Source: Roseivirga misakiensis (GTDB taxonomy: Bacteria > Bacteroidota > Bacteroidia > Cytophagales > Cyclobacteriaceae). Taken from it: a DNA stretch of 64,000 nt. The notes under the pieces were generated by a model. It was not told the DNA's origin. It searched no databases and worked only from the letters and a program-made list of their open reading frames with translations. The stretch is from positions 372,001 through 436,000 of the forward strand of contig NZ_MDGQ01000003.1 of assembly GCF_001747105.1 (NCBI RefSeq). The letters run 5' to 3'. The translations under genes were made by a program, and so were the position numbers. Positions 17,368-25,930 of this stretch are shown one piece after another. How positions within the stretch are numbered: position 1 is the first letter of the stretch; the number at the start of each line of letters is the position of its first letter.

Positions 17368-19499
17368 TAGAACTACAGGAACTCATATTACCCAAAGGAG
17401 ACCCGATCATTTACTGGCTGATCGCCTTGTTGGCTATTCCTTTCTTTTCATTTCTCACTACTCAAAAGCTGGGTCAAAGAGCGCCACACTGGGCAACCTT
17501 TTTACTAGCAGCCAATACGTGTATCGCTATTTATCTGACGGCCTTACATTGGAACGGAGAAAACCTGAGTGTTCGAGGGCATTGGTTTAAAGTTGGAGAT
17601 ACTCAAATCACCTACTCATTTCTTGTCGATCGGCTTACGCTAATCATGTCAGTCATCGTGAACTTTATCTCCTTGCTTGTCCACTTGTTTTCACAGGAGT
17701 ACATGCGAAAAGACAAGGCTAAACCAAGGTATTTTGCCTACCTCGGCTTGTTTACGTTTTCTATGATGGGCATAGTGCTTTTCTATGACCTCCTCTTCAT
17801 TTTCATTTTCTGGGAGCTTGTAGGCCTATCTTCTTTCTTACTCATTGGGTTTTGGTTCGAAAAGAAATCTGCATCAATCGCTGCAAACAAGGCATTTATC
17901 ATGAATCGTATTGGTGACGTTGGATTTGTCACTGCACTAATGATCCTCTACACCCAATTTCAATCTTTCGATCTGGAGGTCATTAAAACCTTAATGATTG
18001 ATAGTAAGATCGAAAATGGGAACTGGGTAACCCACTTTTTAAACAACGGCCATGAAATGATGGGCAGTCTAGATGCCAGGTGGCTCAGCGCGGCTGGTAT
18101 CGCTTTATTTTGCGGAGCCGTAGGAAAATCAGCACAATTTCCACTGCAAGTTTGGCTTCCAGATGCGATGGAGGGTCCTACCCCTGTTTCTGCCTTGATA
18201 CATGCCGCCACCATGGTAGCTGCCGGGGTGTATTTACTAGCACGTGTTTTCGTAATCCTTGATGCCCAAGCACTAGAAGTTGTAGCAATTGTTGGTGCCA
18301 TTACTGCATTTATGGCCGCTATTGCCGCTTTATCACAATTCGACATCAAAAAAGTATTGGCTTACAGCACCATTTCTCAGCTCGGGTATATGGTTATGGC
18401 TATGGGAGTCGGCGCCTATACTGCAGGACTCTTTCACTTGGTGACCCATGCATTTTTTAAGGCAGGGCTATTTTTATGTGCAGGTATTATTATTCATCAA
18501 CTTCATAAATTGGAGTCGAAAGAAATCAGCTTCAATACGCAAGATATGCGTGTAATGGGTGGACTGAGACAGCACTTACCGCGCACATTTTTCTTTTTCT
18601 TGATTTGTGCATTGGCACTTGCCGGGCTTCCAGGCTTTTCGGGCTTCCTTTCTAAAGATGCCATTCTACTCAATCTATCTGTATGGGCAGATATAAAAGG
18701 AGGTGGATTCTATATACCAGAAGTACTCGCCTTTGCTACCGTTCTTCTAACCGCCTTTTATACCTTTAGAATGATCTTCCTGATCTTCTTTGGAAATTTT
18801 CGACTACCGAAGATTGTCCAACAGGCAGAGATTGGCAGTAAACTGAAAGAGGGAAACTGGACCTTATTAGTTCCCGCTGGCATACTTGCCATACTTTCGC
18901 TCAGCCCTTTCTTTGGATTAACTTTAAATGCGGAACACACTTGGTTTGTTGAGGCTTTTCCAACCCCAATCTACCTTGTTCCTGCTAGCTATGCCGCTAA
19001 GAGCTTGGTCGATGTGTCGCCTGAGACATTCCATCATTTGCACGGCTTGGTCAATGGTGTTTCCATTGGACTCGCCCTGTTAGGAATCATCATCGGATAT
19101 TTTGCTTACCGACCCAATGCCAAACTAGAACAGACTTTTGTGGAACGCCGAGAACCAAATGGATTTCTCGGTCAAGTTTCATTTTATCATTGGTATCAAG
19201 ATGCTTTCTACCGAAAATGGATACTAAAATTCATCCTTCTAAAGGCACAGGCCTTGTCTTGGTTTGATAAAAAAGTAATCGACGAAATTATTAATGGTTT
19301 GGCAAAATGGCAAGTGATTCTTGCCCATGGCACAAAGTGGTTTGATCGGTACTTTGTCGATGGCATCGTCAACCTAACCGCCTTTACCAGCGGCAGAATT
19401 GGTCATTTTACTCGGTCGATTCAGTCGGGAAATGTTCAGACATATATTATGGTGAGTTTTGTTTTCATCATACTATTAATGCTTTATTTAGTCTTTTAA
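17364..19499 (+). CDS. nuoL: NADH-quinone oxidoreductase subunit L
   Basis: NuoL is the distal antiporter-like proton pump and carries the long lateral helix that clasps NuoM and NuoN. The 711 residues include the antiporter core (FWELVGLSSFLLIGFWFEKKSA, GKSAQFPLQVWLPDAMEGPTPVSALIHAATMVAAGVY, LAYSTISQLGYM, HAFFKAGLFLCAG), with the conserved Glu and Lys residues. The C-terminal third is the lateral helix followed by a terminal membrane helix near residue 690-710. The GTG start at 17364 overlaps the nuoK stop by 4 bp. Confidence 0.97.
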   Translation: MIELQELILPKGDPIIYWLIALLAIPFFSFLTTQKLGQRAPHWATFLLAANTCIAIYLTALHWNGENLSVRGHWFKVGDTQITYSFLVDRLTLIMSVIVNFISLLVHLFSQEYMRKDKAKPRYFAYLGLFTFSMMGIVLFYDLLFIFIFWELVGLSSFLLIGFWFEKKSASIAANKAFIMNRIGDVGFVTALMILYTQFQSFDLEVIKTLMIDSKIENGNWVTHFLNNGHEMMGSLDARWLSAAGIALFCGAVGKSAQFPLQVWLPDAMEGPTPVSALIHAATMVAAGVYLLARVFVILDAQALEVVAIVGAITAFMAAIAALSQFDIKKVLAYSTISQLGYMVMAMGVGAYTAGLFHLVTHAFFKAGLFLCAGIIIHQLHKLESKEISFNTQDMRVMGGLRQHLPRTFFFFLICALALAGLPGFSGFLSKDAILLNLSVWADIKGGGFYIPEVLAFATVLLTAFYTFRMIFLIFFGNFRLPKIVQQAEIGSKLKEGNWTLLVPAGILAILSLSPFFGLTLNAEHTWFVEAFPTPIYLVPASYAAKSLVDVSPETFHHLHGLVNGVSIGLALLGIIIGYFAYRPNAKLEQTFVERREPNGFLGQVSFYHWYQDAFYRKWILKFILLKAQALSWFDKKVIDEIINGLAKWQVILAHGTKWFDRYFVDGIVNLTAFTSGRIGHFTRSIQSGNVQTYIMVSFVFIILLMLYLVF

Positions 19500-19502
19500 A
19501 CT

Positions 19503-21194
19503 ATGGTGCATTTGTTGTCCTATATCGTCTTTATCCCTTTAGTAGCCGCACTTCTGATTGTGCTGACTCCAAAGGCATATGAGAATCTATATCGATCGGT
19601 AGGGCTGTTAAGCCTTGGCGTAACACTAGGGCTAACCTTGTTTGCCGTATTCGGTTTTGATCAATTGAGCCAAGGTGCTATCAATAGTGAAGGTTCATTA
19701 CAACTGGTGGAAAAAACAGAGTGGTTTTCTATTTCACTGGGTTCTTTAGGAAGATTTTCCGTAGACTATTTCCTAGGTGCCGATGGCATCAATATTAGTT
19801 TACTGCTTTTAGCGGCAATTGTACTATTTATCGGTATGATCGCCTCTTGGAATATTCAAGAGAAAAAGAAAGCCTATTTTGGACTATACCTATTGCTTTC
19901 ATCCTCGGTGCTTGGCTGTTTTGTAGCCCTCGATTTCTTCCTTTTCTACCTCTTCTTCGAGTTTATGCTCTTACCAATGTATTTCCTTATTGGTATTTGG
20001 GGTGGACCTAGAAAAGAATACGCAGCAATAAAATTTTTCATCTACACTTTAGTCGGATCGATTCTCATCCTTATCGTGATGATCGGTTTGTACAATTCCG
20101 TTTACGATCCAATGAAAACTGGTGTAGAGGCTGGTTATCAGCAGGCTTCTATCGAACAAATTCAAAACATGGTTCAAGATGGAACCATTGGCTCGGAGCA
20201 AATTGTCAAGTCGTTCAATATGATCCAAATGGCCGATTCCGACAACTTTATACCAGGGTCTTTCTTAGCTACTTCTAGCATCGCTCAAATCTTTGGTCAA
20301 CCCGCCCGGTGGATGGCTTTTTTAGCTTTGCTCATTGGTTTTGCGATTAAGTTACCTGCCGTACCATTCCATACATGGCTACCAGATGCCCATGTAGAGG
20401 CCCCTACCCCAATTTCAGTAGTACTTGCAGGAATTCTTCTAAAAATTGGAGGCTACGGGCTCATTAGAACCGCTTTTGCCATATTTCCCGATAGTGCTTT
20501 TCACTACTCTTGGCTCATTGGCTTCTTTGGGGTAATCGCCATTATTTATGGTGCTTTAAATGCACTGGCACAAAAAGACTTGAAGCGATTAATCGCTTAC
20601 AGCTCTGTTTCTCACATGGGATTTGTATTGCTCGGGTTGGCAGCACTTACAGTCGAAGGTATTACTGGTGCCATGTACCAAATGTTCTCTCATGGCCTTA
20701 TTTCAGCATTATTATTCTTACTCGCTGGGGTACTTTACGATAGAACACACAACAGGCTTATTGAAAACTATGGTGGTTTGGCACATCAAATGCCGAAGTA
20801 TACGGTTTTCGTAACCATCGCCTTCTTTGCCTCTCTAGGGCTACCTGGTTTTTCAGGCTTTATTGCAGAATTAATGGTTTTCATTGGGGCATTTAGGTCG
20901 TCTGACATGATCGGTGCAATTCCAGGCTGGATGCCAGTAGTCGGTACCATTGGACTAGTGCTTGGCGCAGGATATTATCTCTGGACGCTTCAAAGAATGT
21001 TCTTCGGACAGTTTTGGGTCAAGGACAAAACTTGGGTGGCCAATTTGAAGGACTTGGAGATTAGAGAATACCTAATGCTTGTGCCTTTAGTCATCCTAAT
21101 TCTCCTTTATGGCATCTACCCTTCGCTATTGTTAGACCTTATTAACTCATCAGTAGAGAGTTTCACAAATCACCTTTCGCTATTTGCCCGATAA
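19503..21194 (+). CDS. nuoM: NADH-quinone oxidoreductase subunit M
   Basis: NuoM is the middle antiporter-like proton pump. The 563-residue protein has about fourteen helices and the expected motifs: FFEFMLLPMYFLIGIWGG with the essential Glu, IKLPAVPFHTWLPDAHVEAPTPISVVLAGILLKIGGYG, and KRLIAYSSVSHMGFV. A hydrophilic insertion at about residues 200-265 (MKTGVEAGYQQASIEQIQNM and following) lies between helices. It starts 3 bp after nuoL. Confidence 0.97.
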   Translation: MVHLLSYIVFIPLVAALLIVLTPKAYENLYRSVGLLSLGVTLGLTLFAVFGFDQLSQGAINSEGSLQLVEKTEWFSISLGSLGRFSVDYFLGADGINISLLLLAAIVLFIGMIASWNIQEKKKAYFGLYLLLSSSVLGCFVALDFFLFYLFFEFMLLPMYFLIGIWGGPRKEYAAIKFFIYTLVGSILILIVMIGLYNSVYDPMKTGVEAGYQQASIEQIQNMVQDGTIGSEQIVKSFNMIQMADSDNFIPGSFLATSSIAQIFGQPARWMAFLALLIGFAIKLPAVPFHTWLPDAHVEAPTPISVVLAGILLKIGGYGLIRTAFAIFPDSAFHYSWLIGFFGVIAIIYGALNALAQKDLKRLIAYSSVSHMGFVLLGLAALTVEGITGAMYQMFSHGLISALLFLLAGVLYDRTHNRLIENYGGLAHQMPKYTVFVTIAFFASLGLPGFSGFIAELMVFIGAFRSSDMIGAIPGWMPVVGTIGLVLGAGYYLWTLQRMFFGQFWVKDKTWVANLKDLEIREYLMLVPLVILILLYGIYPSLLLDLINSSVESFTNHLSLFAR

Positions 21195-21198
21195 TTTG

Positions 21199-22713
21199 AT
21201 GCTTCAAAACCAACATACAGGATTAAGTGAAAAGCTCAGCAGTACCAGTCACGATCTCTGGGCGCTCCTTCCTGAGTTAACGATTGTTGGTTCGATAATA
21301 CTTTTGATTCTTTTCGACCTAATTTTTAATAAGAATAAGTCGATCGGTTTGTTTTCGATTTCTTTTGCGGGCATTGCCTATGCTTTTGTTTTGGTAGTCC
21401 AACAATGGTATGCTTTCCCAGACTCCAAGGCTTTAATGGGTGGGTTACTTGATATCAATCGACTTTCAATAATTCTTAAAGGTGGTTTCTTAATGGCAAT
21501 GGCCATAGCACTAATCACAGCGGTAAGATCAGCAAAACGTGGAGATTTCTTCGATAGCAGTGAAATGCTTGTCATGCTCTTCGGTTTACTACTCGGAGCC
21601 TCCTTTATGACCATGTCGAGCAATCTCTTGATTATTTACATCGCTATAGAGGTTGTCTCAATTTGTTCATACATACTAACGGCCATTCTAAAAGGAAAAG
21701 CTAAAGCAGAAGCTGGATTAAAATATCTTATTTATGGCGCAGTCGCCTCCGCTATCATGCTCTATGGCATGAGCTGGCTTTATGGATTTACAGGAAGTTT
21801 AGACCTGACCGACGCTGGATTTTCAGCGGCTTTGAGCGAGATACCCAAGCTCCCAATATTCATTTCTTGTATAATGATTATGAGTGGTTTCTTTTTTAAA
21901 CTTGGCGCATTCCCACTTCATGTATGGTCTCCAGACGTATATCAAGCTGCACCAACACCGGTAGTCACGGTTTTCTCCGTGATCCCAAAACTCGCCGCCT
22001 TAAGCATCATATTCAAGTTTATAAACATCATCGACAGCCCTTTAATCGACTGGCAACTTTGGGTTGGTGTTTTAGCGATCGCGAGTATGACAATTGGAAA
22101 TTTTTCAGCCCTTTGGCAAAAAGACATCAAGCGAATGCTTGCCTACTCCTCTATCGCGCATGCAGGTTTTTTATTAGTAGGTATTTTGGCTTTTACTAGC
22201 GGAGGTAATCAAGCCATGATTTTCTATGCAATCATTTATTTGCTGATGAATTGTGCTGCATTCTTCCTCGTTCAGATCTTTGAAAAACACACGGGCACCA
22301 CAGATCTGGCTAGATACAAAGGCTTAGGATCAAAACTCCCATATTTATCAGCGTTGGTTTTAGTCGTAATGATCGCCTTAACTGGCTTACCTCCAACGGC
22401 AGGATTCAATGCCAAGCTTTATATTTTCTCAGCGTTATGGGATAGCTACCAAACAGGTGAAAAGGACATCCTATTTTGGGTTTTTGTATTCGGTTTAATG
22501 AATACAATTGTCTCTCTTTTTTATTATCTCAGGTTTCCTTATTTCCTCTTTTTCAAACCATTCTACGGCAAGAGTCAAATAAAAGACATTCAACGCATTG
22601 ATTATGTGTTGGGCACTTTATTCGTTGTTCCTTTGTTACTCCTATTCTTTAGGTCAGATTGGTTTGTAGGCCTAGTGAATAGTATTAATTTTGAGCTTTG
22701 GATACCTAAATGA
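21199..22713 (+). CDS. nuoN: NADH-quinone oxidoreductase subunit N
   Basis: NuoN is the proximal antiporter-like proton pump of complex I. The protein contains the core motifs (YIAIEVVSICSYILTAILKG, FFKLGAFPLHVWSPDVYQAAPTPVVTVFSVIPKLAAL, KRMLAYSSIAHAGFLLVGIL) and about fourteen helices. I start at the ATG at 21199, 4 bp after nuoM; an in-frame TTG at 21184 would overlap nuoM and add five residues. The stop overlaps the next gene's ATG by 4 bp, tying a purine-synthesis-type gene to the end of the nuo operon. Confidence 0.96.
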   Translation: MLQNQHTGLSEKLSSTSHDLWALLPELTIVGSIILLILFDLIFNKNKSIGLFSISFAGIAYAFVLVVQQWYAFPDSKALMGGLLDINRLSIILKGGFLMAMAIALITAVRSAKRGDFFDSSEMLVMLFGLLLGASFMTMSSNLLIIYIAIEVVSICSYILTAILKGKAKAEAGLKYLIYGAVASAIMLYGMSWLYGFTGSLDLTDAGFSAALSEIPKLPIFISCIMIMSGFFFKLGAFPLHVWSPDVYQAAPTPVVTVFSVIPKLAALSIIFKFINIIDSPLIDWQLWVGVLAIASMTIGNFSALWQKDIKRMLAYSSIAHAGFLLVGILAFTSGGNQAMIFYAIIYLLMNCAAFFLVQIFEKHTGTTDLARYKGLGSKLPYLSALVLVVMIALTGLPPTAGFNAKLYIFSALWDSYQTGEKDILFWVFVFGLMNTIVSLFYYLRFPYFLFFKPFYGKSQIKDIQRIDYVLGTLFVVPLLLLFFRSDWFVGLVNSINFELWIPK

Positions 22714-24596
22714 GTGAGCAAATTAAACACGAATGTGGCATAGCGCACATTCGACTCCGAAAACCGCTTCAGTACTATATTGATAAATATGGCTCTGCAA
22801 CCTACGCGGTCAACAAGCTTTACATCATGATGCAAAAACAGTCCAACCGTGGTCAAGATGGTGTGGGTGTAGCAAACATCAAAGTAGATGTAGAACCGGG
22901 CACTCGGTTTATTAGTCGTTATAGGACTATTAATCAGCAACCCGTCACGGAGATTTTCAGCAAGATTGCCCGTAAGTTCGAGAAGGCTAAAAAGAAAGCT
23001 GGGTACGATCCTAAAGATTCAAAGTGGCTGAAAAACAACATGGGTTTCACTGGAGAACTTTGGATGGGTCATTTGAGGTATGGTACTCATGGGAAAAATA
23101 GCATCGAAAGTTGTCATCCTTTCCTAAGACAAAATAACTGGAGGAGTAGAAACCTGGTGATGGCCGGCAACTTTAACATGACCAATGTTGATGAGCTATT
23201 CGACCTACTAGTACAGCTAGGACAACATCCAAAAGAAAAGACAGATACTGTAACCGTGATGGAAAAGATCGGTCACTTTATCGATGAAGAAAATCAACGC
23301 ATTTTCAATAAATACCGAAAGAAGAAAGACAACAACGAAATCACCGAGCATATTGAAAATGAAATGAACATTCAACGTGTTTTGAAGCGTTCTTTCAAAG
23401 ATTTTGATGGTGGCTATGCCATGGTTGGTTTATTAGGTCATGGTGCTTCTTTCATTGTGCGAGATCCGAATGGTATCAGACCTGCCTTTAAATACATTGA
23501 CGACGAGGTGATCGTGGTCGCTTCTGAAAAGCAAGCAATCAAAGCGGCTTTTAACGTCAATTACGAAGAAATAACGGAGGTTCAACCTGGGCATGCACTG
23601 ATTGTGAACAAAGATGCCTCTTATAAAGAGGTACCGATTATGGAACCAGGCGAACTTAAAGCCTGTTCGTTCGAAAGAATTTATTTTTCTAGAGGCACTG
23701 ATCCTGATATTTATAACGAAAGAAAAGATCTTGGTAAACTCGTGATACCTCAGATTCTGAAGTCCATTAATATGGACCTAAAGAATACGGTCTTTACCTA
23801 TATCCCAAATACTGCTGAAATTTCATTCTTAGGAATGATGCAGGGACTGGATCAATACATGCTCAAGCGCAGAAAGGAAGTCATTATTCATGGCCAACCT
23901 TCATTGGAGACTCACGAAGAGCTTTTGAGTTTTCAACCACGTGTTGAGAAACTGGTCATTAAAGATGCTAAACTCAGAACATTCATTGCCGATGATAGTA
24001 GTCGGGATGATTTGGTGGCCAATATTTATGACACCACCTATGAAGTCATCAACAAGGGTGTTGATACCTTGGTGGTTATCGATGATTCTATTGTAAGGGG
24101 TACAACGCTGGAGAAAAGTATTCTAAAGATGCTTGATAAACTCGAGCCTAAAAAGATCGTGATTGTTTCCTCTGCTCCGCAAATCAGATACCCTGATTGC
24201 TACGGTATAGACATGTCTAAGATTAAGGAGTTTGTCGCTTTTAGAGCTATGCTAGCATTGCTAAAAGAAAACTTTAAAGAGAATCTTCTAGAAAAGGCTT
24301 ATCATAAAGCGCTAGCGAATATCAACTCCGACGATCAAGAAAATTGTGTCCAGGACTTGTATAATGAGTTCACCTATGACGAAATCTCTAGAAAAATCAC
24401 CGATATCGTCAGACCAGAGGGGTTAAAGGCGGAGTTGGAAGTTGTCTATCAAACGGTTGACAACCTTCACCATGCTTGCCCTAAAAACCTCGGTGATTGG
24501 TATTTTACAGGAGACTATCCTACTCCAGGTGGAAATCGTGTAGTAAATAAGGCCTTCATTAACTTTATGGAGGGTAAAGAGGTAAGGGCTTACTAG
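22710..24596 (+). CDS. Amidophosphoribosyltransferase (PurF-like), long Bacteroidota form
   Basis: This 628-residue protein pairs an N-terminal class II glutamine amidotransferase with a C-terminal phosphoribosyltransferase. That is the layout of PurF, which makes phosphoribosylamine from PRPP and glutamine. The nucleophile is probably Cys9 (HECGIAHIRL), implying removal of a short propeptide. Later glutaminase motifs (LWMGHLRYGTHG, MAGNFNMTNVDEL) and the PRPP loop (VVIDDSIVRGTTLEKS, about residues 455-470) are present, as is RYPDCYGIDM. It is longer than classic PurF (about 470-500), with an insertion around 195-225. It overlaps nuoN by 4 bp. It may be a paralogue of a canonical PurF elsewhere. 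Confidence 0.88.
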   Translation: MSEQIKHECGIAHIRLRKPLQYYIDKYGSATYAVNKLYIMMQKQSNRGQDGVGVANIKVDVEPGTRFISRYRTINQQPVTEIFSKIARKFEKAKKKAGYDPKDSKWLKNNMGFTGELWMGHLRYGTHGKNSIESCHPFLRQNNWRSRNLVMAGNFNMTNVDELFDLLVQLGQHPKEKTDTVTVMEKIGHFIDEENQRIFNKYRKKKDNNEITEHIENEMNIQRVLKRSFKDFDGGYAMVGLLGHGASFIVRDPNGIRPAFKYIDDEVIVVASEKQAIKAAFNVNYEEITEVQPGHALIVNKDASYKEVPIMEPGELKACSFERIYFSRGTDPDIYNERKDLGKLVIPQILKSINMDLKNTVFTYIPNTAEISFLGMMQGLDQYMLKRRKEVIIHGQPSLETHEELLSFQPRVEKLVIKDAKLRTFIADDSSRDDLVANIYDTTYEVINKGVDTLVVIDDSIVRGTTLEKSILKMLDKLEPKKIVIVSSAPQIRYPDCYGIDMSKIKEFVAFRAMLALLKENFKENLLEKAYHKALANINSDDQENCVQDLYNEFTYDEISRKITDIVRPEGLKAELEVVYQTVDNLHHACPKNLGDWYFTGDYPTPGGNRVVNKAFINFMEGKEVRAY

Positions 24597-24662
24597 ACAG
24601 AATTCCTTCTTTCTTATTATCTATCGCTTTGCTAGAAGTCGAGTTTTGTGGATATTCAATTC

Positions 24663-25364
24663 ATGAAGATTTGTCTTGCCCAAACAGAGCCTGTAGCAGG
24701 AAATATAGCCGCTAATATTCAAGATCATTTAAGTAAAGTCAGAGAAGCGATTGATCAATCTGCTGACTTTATCATATTTTCCGAGCTTTCCCTGACTGGG
24801 TACGAGCCTGAAATGGTAAAAGATTTGGCATTGGATTTAGAGGATAGTCGGCTAGATGAATTTCAAACACTTAGCGACACACATAACATCATCATTTGTA
24901 TTGGAGCTCCAACCAAGGCGGATAATGGTGTTCATATTAGCCTCATTATAATTAAGCCTCATCAAGTTAGATCGCTTTACGCCAAACAATATCTACACGC
25001 TGATGAATTACCCTATTTTGTAGCTGGTCCGAAACAGGCAGGAATTATCAAGGCAGAAAAGACTATATCTCTTGCCATATGCTACGAATTGACCATCCCT
25101 GCCCATTGTGAAACTGCAAAACAGAATGAGTCGGAGATTTACATTGCCAGCGTGGCAAAAACTGTAAACGGTGTCGCTAGAAATAATCCCAGGCTGTCAG
25201 AAATTGCAAAAACCTATGAAATCCCTGTATTAATGTGCAACTGTGTGGGTGAATTCGATGGTAACATTGGTGGCGGACAATCTGGAGTTTGGGACTTGGA
25301 AGGTAAGCTAACCACCAACTTGGACAAGTTACAAACAGGTATACTCATCTATCAAGTACCGTAA
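24663..25364 (+). CDS. Carbon-nitrogen hydrolase (nitrilase superfamily)
   Basis: A 233-residue nitrilase-superfamily amidase. The catalytic triad is visible: Glu41 (FSELSLTGYEP), Lys108 (YAKQYLHADE) and Cys140 (AICYELTIP). These enzymes hydrolyse carbon-nitrogen bonds such as omega-amides or N-carbamoyl compounds; the substrate cannot be read from the sequence. I use the ATG at 24663 because MKICLAQTEPVAGNI is the usual family opening; a GTG at 24648 would add five residues. It follows the PurF-like gene on the same strand after 66 bp. It converges on the DUF218 gene. Confidence 0.88.
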   Translation: MKICLAQTEPVAGNIAANIQDHLSKVREAIDQSADFIIFSELSLTGYEPEMVKDLALDLEDSRLDEFQTLSDTHNIIICIGAPTKADNGVHISLIIIKPHQVRSLYAKQYLHADELPYFVAGPKQAGIIKAEKTISLAICYELTIPAHCETAKQNESEIYIASVAKTVNGVARNNPRLSEIAKTYEIPVLMCNCVGEFDGNIGGGQSGVWDLEGKLTTNLDKLQTGILIYQVP

Positions 25365-25426
25365 AAGGCGACTAATTTTTAAAAGGTTAGCAAAACAAAT
25401 ATTTCTATACGTTCAGTTAATAGAAA

Positions 25427-25930
25427 CTAAGCTCTAATAGCCCTTGAAGGATAGATTTTAATTAAGAAGCTATCATAAAGTACCGCCAAAAACTCTTTCA
25501 AGCAGTACTTAGCCCATTTCAAAAACCCCAATTTCAAGAGACTCGGAGCTATTCGAGCTTTTCTCGCTTTCACGCCGCTTAGCTTAAAAAGACAAATACA
25601 ACGAGGTTGGTGATATCTGTCCGTACATACTACTACATCCCTCAAATTTTCTTCATTGATTATTTTAGTACACCTGATGACTGATTCCAGAGTATCTATG
25701 GAATCCTCATCTAGTAATATCTGGTTAGGCGAATAGCCAGACTTGACCAACTCATCTTTAATTACTTGCGCCTCAGACGGAGGAAACTTGCCCACAGCGC
25801 CAGAGGGTATGAAAAAAGGTGTGTCATCATTTTCAGCCATATTGATTGCTGCATCTATTCTACGTTGCAACGAACCAGAAGGAGCACCTCCCTTTCTCAC
25901 AGCAGCACCAAAAATCACATAAGTGCTCAT
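25427..25930 (-). CDS. DUF218/YdcF family protein
   Basis: A 167-residue protein of the DUF218 (YdcF/SanA/ElyC) family. It shows the beta-alpha pattern VIFGAAVRKGGAPSGSLQRRIDAA, then FIPSGAVGKFPPSEAQVIKDEL, the DSIDTLESV motif with conserved acidic and Thr residues, and VVVCTDRYHQPRC. Known members act in envelope polysaccharide or vancomycin-barrier functions. This copy lacks an N-terminal membrane helix. It starts at the ATG at 25930, sharing a base with the stop of the upstream membrane protein gene (TGATG), so the two are translationally coupled and probably act together. Confidence 0.85.
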   Translation of the reverse strand: MSTYVIFGAAVRKGGAPSGSLQRRIDAAINMAENDDTPFFIPSGAVGKFPPSEAQVIKDELVKSGYSPNQILLDEDSIDTLESVIRCTKIINEENLRDVVVCTDRYHQPRCICLFKLSGVKARKARIAPSLLKLGFLKWAKYCLKEFLAVLYDSFLIKIYPSRAIRA

